Source: Rhytidiadelphus loreus
Lineage: Eukaryota; Streptophyta; Bryopsida; Hypnales; Hylocomiaceae
NCBI GenBank assembly: GCA_947034895.1
Contig: OX344763.1
Coordinates: 46,561,025-46,625,024 of the forward strand
Direction of reading: 5' to 3'
DNA length: 64,000 nucleotides
The notes beneath the pieces are model-generated. The model ran no database searches and was not told the origin of the DNA. It saw only the letters and a list, made by a program, of their open reading frames with translations. The translations under genes were made by a program, and so were the position numbers. Shown here one piece after another: positions 58,772 through 64,000 of this stretch (its first letter is position 1; every line of letters begins with the position of its first letter).

Positions 58772-60696
58772 GAAGTTTAAAGGTTTTTAGTAGTAGGTGA
58801 CCACCCCAAGTTAATGATATAGGACTAAAAAATTTGTGGTTTATTCCCATACTAGGTAAGCATGTTCCTATAAAGAAGGGGCATCCAAATATATATTATT
58901 TTATGTCCTCTACATTCATGCAAAAAAGACTCTCTTGCACATGCACTTTTGAACATTGAAGATGGTTTCAAGATCATTCTTTTGGTGAAATTTCATCATC
59001 TTCAAGTGCTTATAGATGACCAATTTTTAGTGTTTTCTTTTAACTATGGTTGATTTATTATAGATAAAAAAAGTAGACATATTCCTTTTTGTAAAAAACC
59101 AAGACATAGAATTGTTGGGTATAATTAAGATTGCATAGTACTCAAATTAATTTGACACTTGCTGATAGTACAACAAATCTATAATACAATCGATGGACCA
59201 AAATCAACTAGTGAGGTTCCCTTCTAGTATTCATAGTAAAGAGCACCAAAACTTCAGATTTGGGCAAAATGCTATAGAATCAACCACCAATTCTTGCAAT
59301 GACCCTATACAACCGTATTTTCATTTTCATTTTTCTTTCCTATCAATTATATTTTTGGTCTTCATAATCTATACTTCCAATATTCTAGCCAAATTCTACT
59401 AAACCACGGTAATAGGTCCATGGCAATAGGTACTAAAATTTACTAAAAATAGTAAATTTTGACCAAATTTTTGGGGTGAAATCTTTATTTTGAAGTATTA
59501 ATAGTTCTCCAATGCTTTTAAAAAAAAATTGAGCTCACTTCTCACATAATCCCCATATAGCACTGATATAGCACTGATAGCTCACATCCCAACGTCGTTG
59601 AATAAAAAACCAAGTAGTAATTAGAAGTTAAGGCAAACAAATTACACTTTAGAGTATGCTTGAATTAAAATATCAAATATTCATTCACCTAGGAAATTTT
59701 AAGAAGTATTCAGAATCATATGACACTTAAATTTTTTTTGAAAGGAGATAGAGTAGGATGAAGTTTGATTATTAATTAGACAAATTTTGGATGAAAATAT
59801 ACAATTTGGAATGAAATTAGGAAGAATTTCAATTCTTGTATAGAATTAGTTGTAAAATACTCAAATCCATAAAAACCAACCAAAAAGACCGAAAAATCTA
59901 AAAGAAATCTATAGATGAAGTTTTAGTAATTAAGAAGCATTCAAAACTTTAGGAGTTTCCAGTTCATGTTAGAAAGGCTCAATTAGCATGTGTCATACCA
60001 TTTTGGAATTGGCACAACTTGTTTTAAGTATTTGAAATTCTAAGTCCTAAAACAAAATCCCTTAACTTAGAACCATACCACAGATAGTTTATACAATAAA
60101 GTCTATAGAAAACCTAGGAGTTTGCATCCATAACTCAAATACAAAGTAAAAATTCTATAGTTCAAAGAAATAGGTTTCTGAAACTATATAACACTTAGAA
60201 AACAGGTAGAAATTGAGGAAGATAGGAAATAATGAAATTTGAGCATTTGGTAAGTTAAGTGTAGATGAAGAAACATAATTTAAAGTGAAAATAGGAACAT
60301 ATCCACCTCTCAGAAAGTATTAAGTCTTAAAAGCATAATTTCATTTAGAAATACAAAAAAAAACTGTCAAAAAACCTAGAAGAAAACCTTAGTTGAAGTT
60401 TTGATGATCTAAAGCCATGTAAAACTTTGAACTCCTCTAATTCACACTAGGAATGTTCAATTAAAGAGTGGGATATCTTTTTGGAACTTGAACAACGTAG
60501 TCTAGGTAATAGAAACTCAAAAACTAGAAACAAAACTCTAGTCCCTGTGTTTTCCCTTTTAACTTGAAATGAAACCCAAAAGAACCTAACTTTTGCAAAT
60601 TCTAACCACTTTAAGTAAGATTTGGGATACTTGGGACCAATTAACAACAACATCTTGCCCACTACTTGAAAGGTCAATTGGACCATTTGGATGAAG
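58772..60696. other. intergenic, no supportable gene
   Basis: AT-rich, A-biased sequence. A short direct duplication ATAGCACTGATATAGCACTGATA lies at about 59556-59580 (a unit of 11 bases repeated). No gene-like ORF. Confidence 0.45.
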
Positions 60697-60699
60697 CCT

Positions 60700-60976
60700 C
60701 ACTAGAAGAAAACCAGAAGAAACTGCATTTTACTTCACCAAAACTGTGTTGTACTCAACAAAAAAGTATCATTTGGATTTTGTTGAGGTCTTCCTTTGTA
60801 ACACAAAATTTTGCATTCTAATACAAAAAATTTCATTTTACTTGTCAAATTCTGTGTTGAACCGTTGGAACACAGAATTTTGCATCACAAAGGGAGAACT
60901 CAACAAAATCTTTTTTGTTGAGTACAACGCAGTTTCTATGAAGTAAAATGCAATTTCTTCTGGTTTTCTTCTAGTG
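60700..60976. mobile_element. CACTA-type foldback MITE (277 bp), TSD CCT
   Basis: The left end CACTAGAAGAAAACCAGAAG and right end CTTCTGGTTTTCTTCTAGTG are perfectly complementary, flanked by CCT on both sides (60697-60699, 60977-60979). The complementarity continues inward (ACTGCATTTTACTTCA, GTTGTACTCAACAAAAAA). The 66-codon frame inside is not a gene. Confidence 0.88.
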
Positions 60977-61189
60977 CCTAGACACCCATGCTTAGGAATT
61001 TAAACATCAAACAAAACAAAACCCAATTGTGCTCGCTTTATCTCAAAAGTGGAGATAAAACAATTATAGAAGGCTACCATGACAAATGATTTGTAAAACA
61101 AAATTGCTATCATTTTAATTTTTTGATTGACATTTTGCCAATGTCAAAGGTTCTTGTATCAAAGAAGTTGCAACTTCTCTAATTTTTTT

Positions 61190-61440
61190 CCTAGTTTCTC
61201 TTGATTGTGAGAGTAAATGAAAGTGACATTCAACCCAAGTTGTTTCATATTTTTTGAACTTTGAGGAATTGGTTATGAATTTTGAAGTTAGAATCACATA
61301 TATCATTGAAAGTGTTCATCCCTTGATATGTTTGTTGTTAGTGCGTTGACAAATACAATTAGTACATTGAAGAAAGCAATATGTACCTCTATGTTAAAGA
61401 ACACTTTTAGACCCTAAGCTATTTTAGGACCTCCTACCTA
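61190..61440. mobile_element. truncated AAGGTAGG-ended MITE
   Basis: The right end TTTTAGGACCTCCTACCT matches the family. The interior CATTCAACCCAAGTTGTTTC, GAATTGGTTATGAATTTTGA and AAGAAAGCA.TATGTACCTCT align with 37815-37975. No left end is visible. Confidence 0.5.
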
Positions 61441-61540
61441 ATTCCAAGATCTAGGACACTAGAGGCCGGGGAGTGAAGGCAATGCAACAAGGTGGCAAAG
61501 GTGAGAGAGAAAGAGAGAAGGAGGTCGACTACTCCAACTA

Positions 61541-61854
61541 AGGTAGAAGGTCCTAAAATGGAGCGGGTTCTAAAACCGATCAGGCTCTAGAGGTACATTT
61601 TGCACTTTCCAATGTACAAGAGGTGTGCATTTGAGGAGGTGGTCGGTTTTAGAGCCCACAAAAATGCACTTTTCTGCAACTTCAGAAATTCATAACTAAT
61701 TCTACAAAGCTTCAAAAAATATGAAACAACTTGGGTTAGATGTCAATTTCTCTTGCCTTTCAAGGAAAATTTACTGAAAATTATTTAAAGAAGTTTTACC
61801 TCCCCGAAAGTCAGCTTCAGCTCTTAGATGAGCGATTTATGGACCTCCTACCTT
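61541..61854. mobile_element. AAGGTAGG-ended MITE, copy 3 (314 bp)
   Basis: The left end AAGGTAGAAGGTCCTAAAA and complemented right end AAGGTAGGAGGTCCATAAA match at 17 of 19 positions. The interior parallels 38200-38400 (GCTTCAAAAAA.ATGAAAC.ACTT, GCTCTTAGATGAGC). No ORF. Confidence 0.75.
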
Positions 61855-62289
61855 AAGGTAAGAGATCCAAGAGAATGGCTAAGCCCAAATTACACCACCC
61901 CACCTCCAACTCCACATCAAGTGTTGAAATCCAACTACCGGTATTCAATGACCTCATGGATGGGAATTGACGTCTTTTGGCACCATGTCTCCCTCACATC
62001 AATTTCGATTCAATGCAAAGTGTGATGAAAATGACGCGATTCTAGCCCCTCAATTCCAATGTGCATGAGAGTGCAAGATTTTTTCCAAGTAAATATTTTG
62101 CGAAACTTAACCCACTGATTGGTGACCCCTGATTGAGACATTGAGTGGTAGTACCTTAGTACCAGCCACTCTGGTTCCAACTTAGGCTATGACATTGACT
62201 AAGAAAGGAAGGAAGGATCCTGTGATTCCTGAAGCCTCAACTGCAAGACAATCTAAGCCGTAATATCATTCTCGATCCATATTAGGTGA

Positions 62290-62800
62290 GAGCACATGGT
62301 GCGCCTTTGAAGTTGGTAGCAATTCAGTGCATCCGTCTCCAAAAGCTGCAAGTGTTCTTCCGTCCGTCCAATCGCTTACTTCAATTCTCTCTCATGCAGA
62401 GCTAGGTCCGTCAGCAACTTACAGCAGCAGTGGCCTGAAATGGATTGCCCACCTCGGCTGCCCGCCGATGCAGTGCAGTGCAGAGCAGTGCAGAGCAGAG
62501 CAGATCGGGAGTTTTGTTTTGTGAAAAAAATAGCTTAAGCCTACTACTGACTGACTGATCGAGGTGGGAGAGCATTCACTTGCTGCATTCCAGTTCCAGA
62601 GGACGGGACGGGAAGAATCGCTAGAATCGGATCTGGGCTGCCAACACTCGCATATGCACAGCACAGGATCGTGTGCACAGAATCGGGTGTGCACATGCCT
62701 GGGGGAAGAGCCGAGCCAAGCCAAGCGTAGCCTGCCCTCGTCCAAACCGGCCTCCACACCGAGTTTCGGGAGAAGCAGAAGGTGAGGAACCACGAAACCG
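62290..62800. other. GC-richer island, possibly a 5' exon of a gene running out of the window
   Basis: Composition shifts to GC-rich with CAGTGCAGTGCAGAGCAGTG-type short repeats (about 62467-62503) and ends at a good donor-like AGAAG|GTGAGG (about 62780). Open frames on both strands lack recognisable domains. A non-coding first exon or promoter is possible, but no following exon is found before 64000. Confidence 0.3.
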
Positions 62801-64000
62801 ACACTAATGGCTACGTCTGTGCCTAATTACTATTAATAGAATATAATGTTCAATCTTCGTATTTTTCTCCTTGGCAAGTGAAAGGAGATTCCAATGCACC
62901 AGAGAACGCGACATTTGGATACTGGATGCAAAAGTTATGCGTTCTACATAAAAAGCGTTTCATCCACATAGGTACATAACTGATTTGGGAGATGTACACA
63001 TAGCAAGGATGGCGATTGAGGATCATTGGCGCATTGGGAGGTGCCCACTGTATGTACCCCAAACTAACAAACAAAGAAAAATGACACTTACAATAGGCCT
63101 GGTTTATATGTGGGGTTGGATTGAAGGCCGGACCGAACTCTTCAAGTTTCAACCAATAGGATCACCGAATTCTTCCATTTGAGCCAAGCTGAAACTACAA
63201 CTCACCCTACGTATTATCTTAGGTGACATAGTTTTGGCACATAACCTTCCATCCCCAAGGAAGAAATCGGGACGAGCTTTGGGGTGGCCCGAAGTCCCAT
63301 CTAGGGTTAGATTGGGCTCTATATGGAATTGGGGCATGTATCATAATCCTATGTAATTTGGAGACACTTAAATGTGCAACAACATGACATAGTGTACATG
63401 AAGGTCATATTTGGCAAAGAGGTGCCGAAATGGAATTTCCACATCAATTTTTTTGACAAATCCATACACCTAGCACCAATCACTATATATTGTGTGCTAC
63501 TTTTTTTTACTAAAACGACTAAAATTTATGTTGAATTTGACCTTCATGTAGGGTAGTGTTTGTATTAGGTGCAATTTTGGTTTTGCATATATTTATTTTA
63601 TCCATGGTGATTGAAAGACCTTAATTGGAGTGATTGGAAAGAGGCATTGGAATTGCTTCCTTCCACACTTTGTGACTCTAGTTGTGAACTATAGGATCTG
63701 AGTTCAACAATAGGAACAACCTCTCAGTCCAGATACAATTGTTGGGTCCAACGGCTCACCAACAAGTTTTTCAAATGCTTAGTAATCAACATTTATATAA
63801 GCATACAGAAAATATTCCTTAGGAATACCTCATCAATTGAAAATTCTTGAATAGTAAAATCTCTCTTGTTCATTTTGACACCAAGAATTTGGTATCATTC
63901 AGCTTCTAAATCTTTGTTAACATGTTGGAAGATGAGTATACAATATATGGAAAAAATTAATCCAAAAGAAATTTGGATTCATTTTTTAAATAAATAAGAG
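62801..64000. other. intergenic to window end
   Basis: AT-rich sequence with a moderate patch at about 63000-63340 (open frames on both strands, none recognisable). No gene called. Confidence 0.4.

Noticed and set aside
1..64000. tRNA, rRNA, CRISPR and bacterial-type operon signals
   Set aside because: I scanned by eye for tRNA-like TTCGAATCC arms and for regularly spaced direct repeats and found none that hold up. The window is nuclear eukaryotic sequence.

Overview
This is a eukaryotic nuclear window, almost certainly from a land plant. It has multi-exon genes with GT-AG introns, an AT-rich intergenic background, GC-richer exons, a plant-type homologue of archaeal 3-dehydroquinate synthase II, and a dense load of plant-style DNA transposons (CACTA, PIF/Harbinger, 8-bp-TSD MITEs). 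I cannot fix the species. Exon style and repeat content would suit a seed-free plant (bryophyte, lycophyte or fern), but that is only a guess. Only three convincing protein-coding genes are present, two of them inside one transposon.

Layout. 1-3149: AT-rich, repeat-derived, no gene. 3150-12912: a CACTA-type element with AAC target-site duplications and no transposase of its own. Nested in it at 6946-12307 is a complete-looking PIF/Harbinger element with TAA duplications. It encodes a DDE transposase (+) and, tail to tail, a three-exon Myb/trihelix-like accessory protein (-). 12913-22000: repeats, including a non-autonomous Harbinger-like element, a GC-rich island holding a broken casein-kinase-I fragment, a Tourist-like MITE and a CACTA MITE. 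22000-29760: the one host gene, 11 exons (CDS 23166-29076), preceded by a GC-richer probable promoter/5'UTR. 29760-64000: mostly AT-rich repeats and MITEs, with short unexplained GC-richer islands at about 43.9-45.1 kb and 62.3-62.8 kb.

Main result. The host gene assembles, with all splice phases consistent, into an 885-residue protein. It joins an N-terminal UspA-like fold, of the kind found in front of plant USP-type receptor-like kinases, through a long Ser/Pro-rich linker to a complete AroB'-type (type II) 3-dehydroquinate synthase domain. One uninterrupted exon covers the end of the USP-like fold, the whole linker and the first strand of the synthase domain. I do not know of this architecture being described.

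Second result. The repeat landscape is unusually readable. Many elements have recognisable ends plus target-site duplications, there is a clear nested insertion, and a paralogous empty site at 48.97 kb confirms the CACTA insertion. A three-copy MITE family carries 8-bp duplications, and another family ends in TTAA plus CCCTAAA-like termini.
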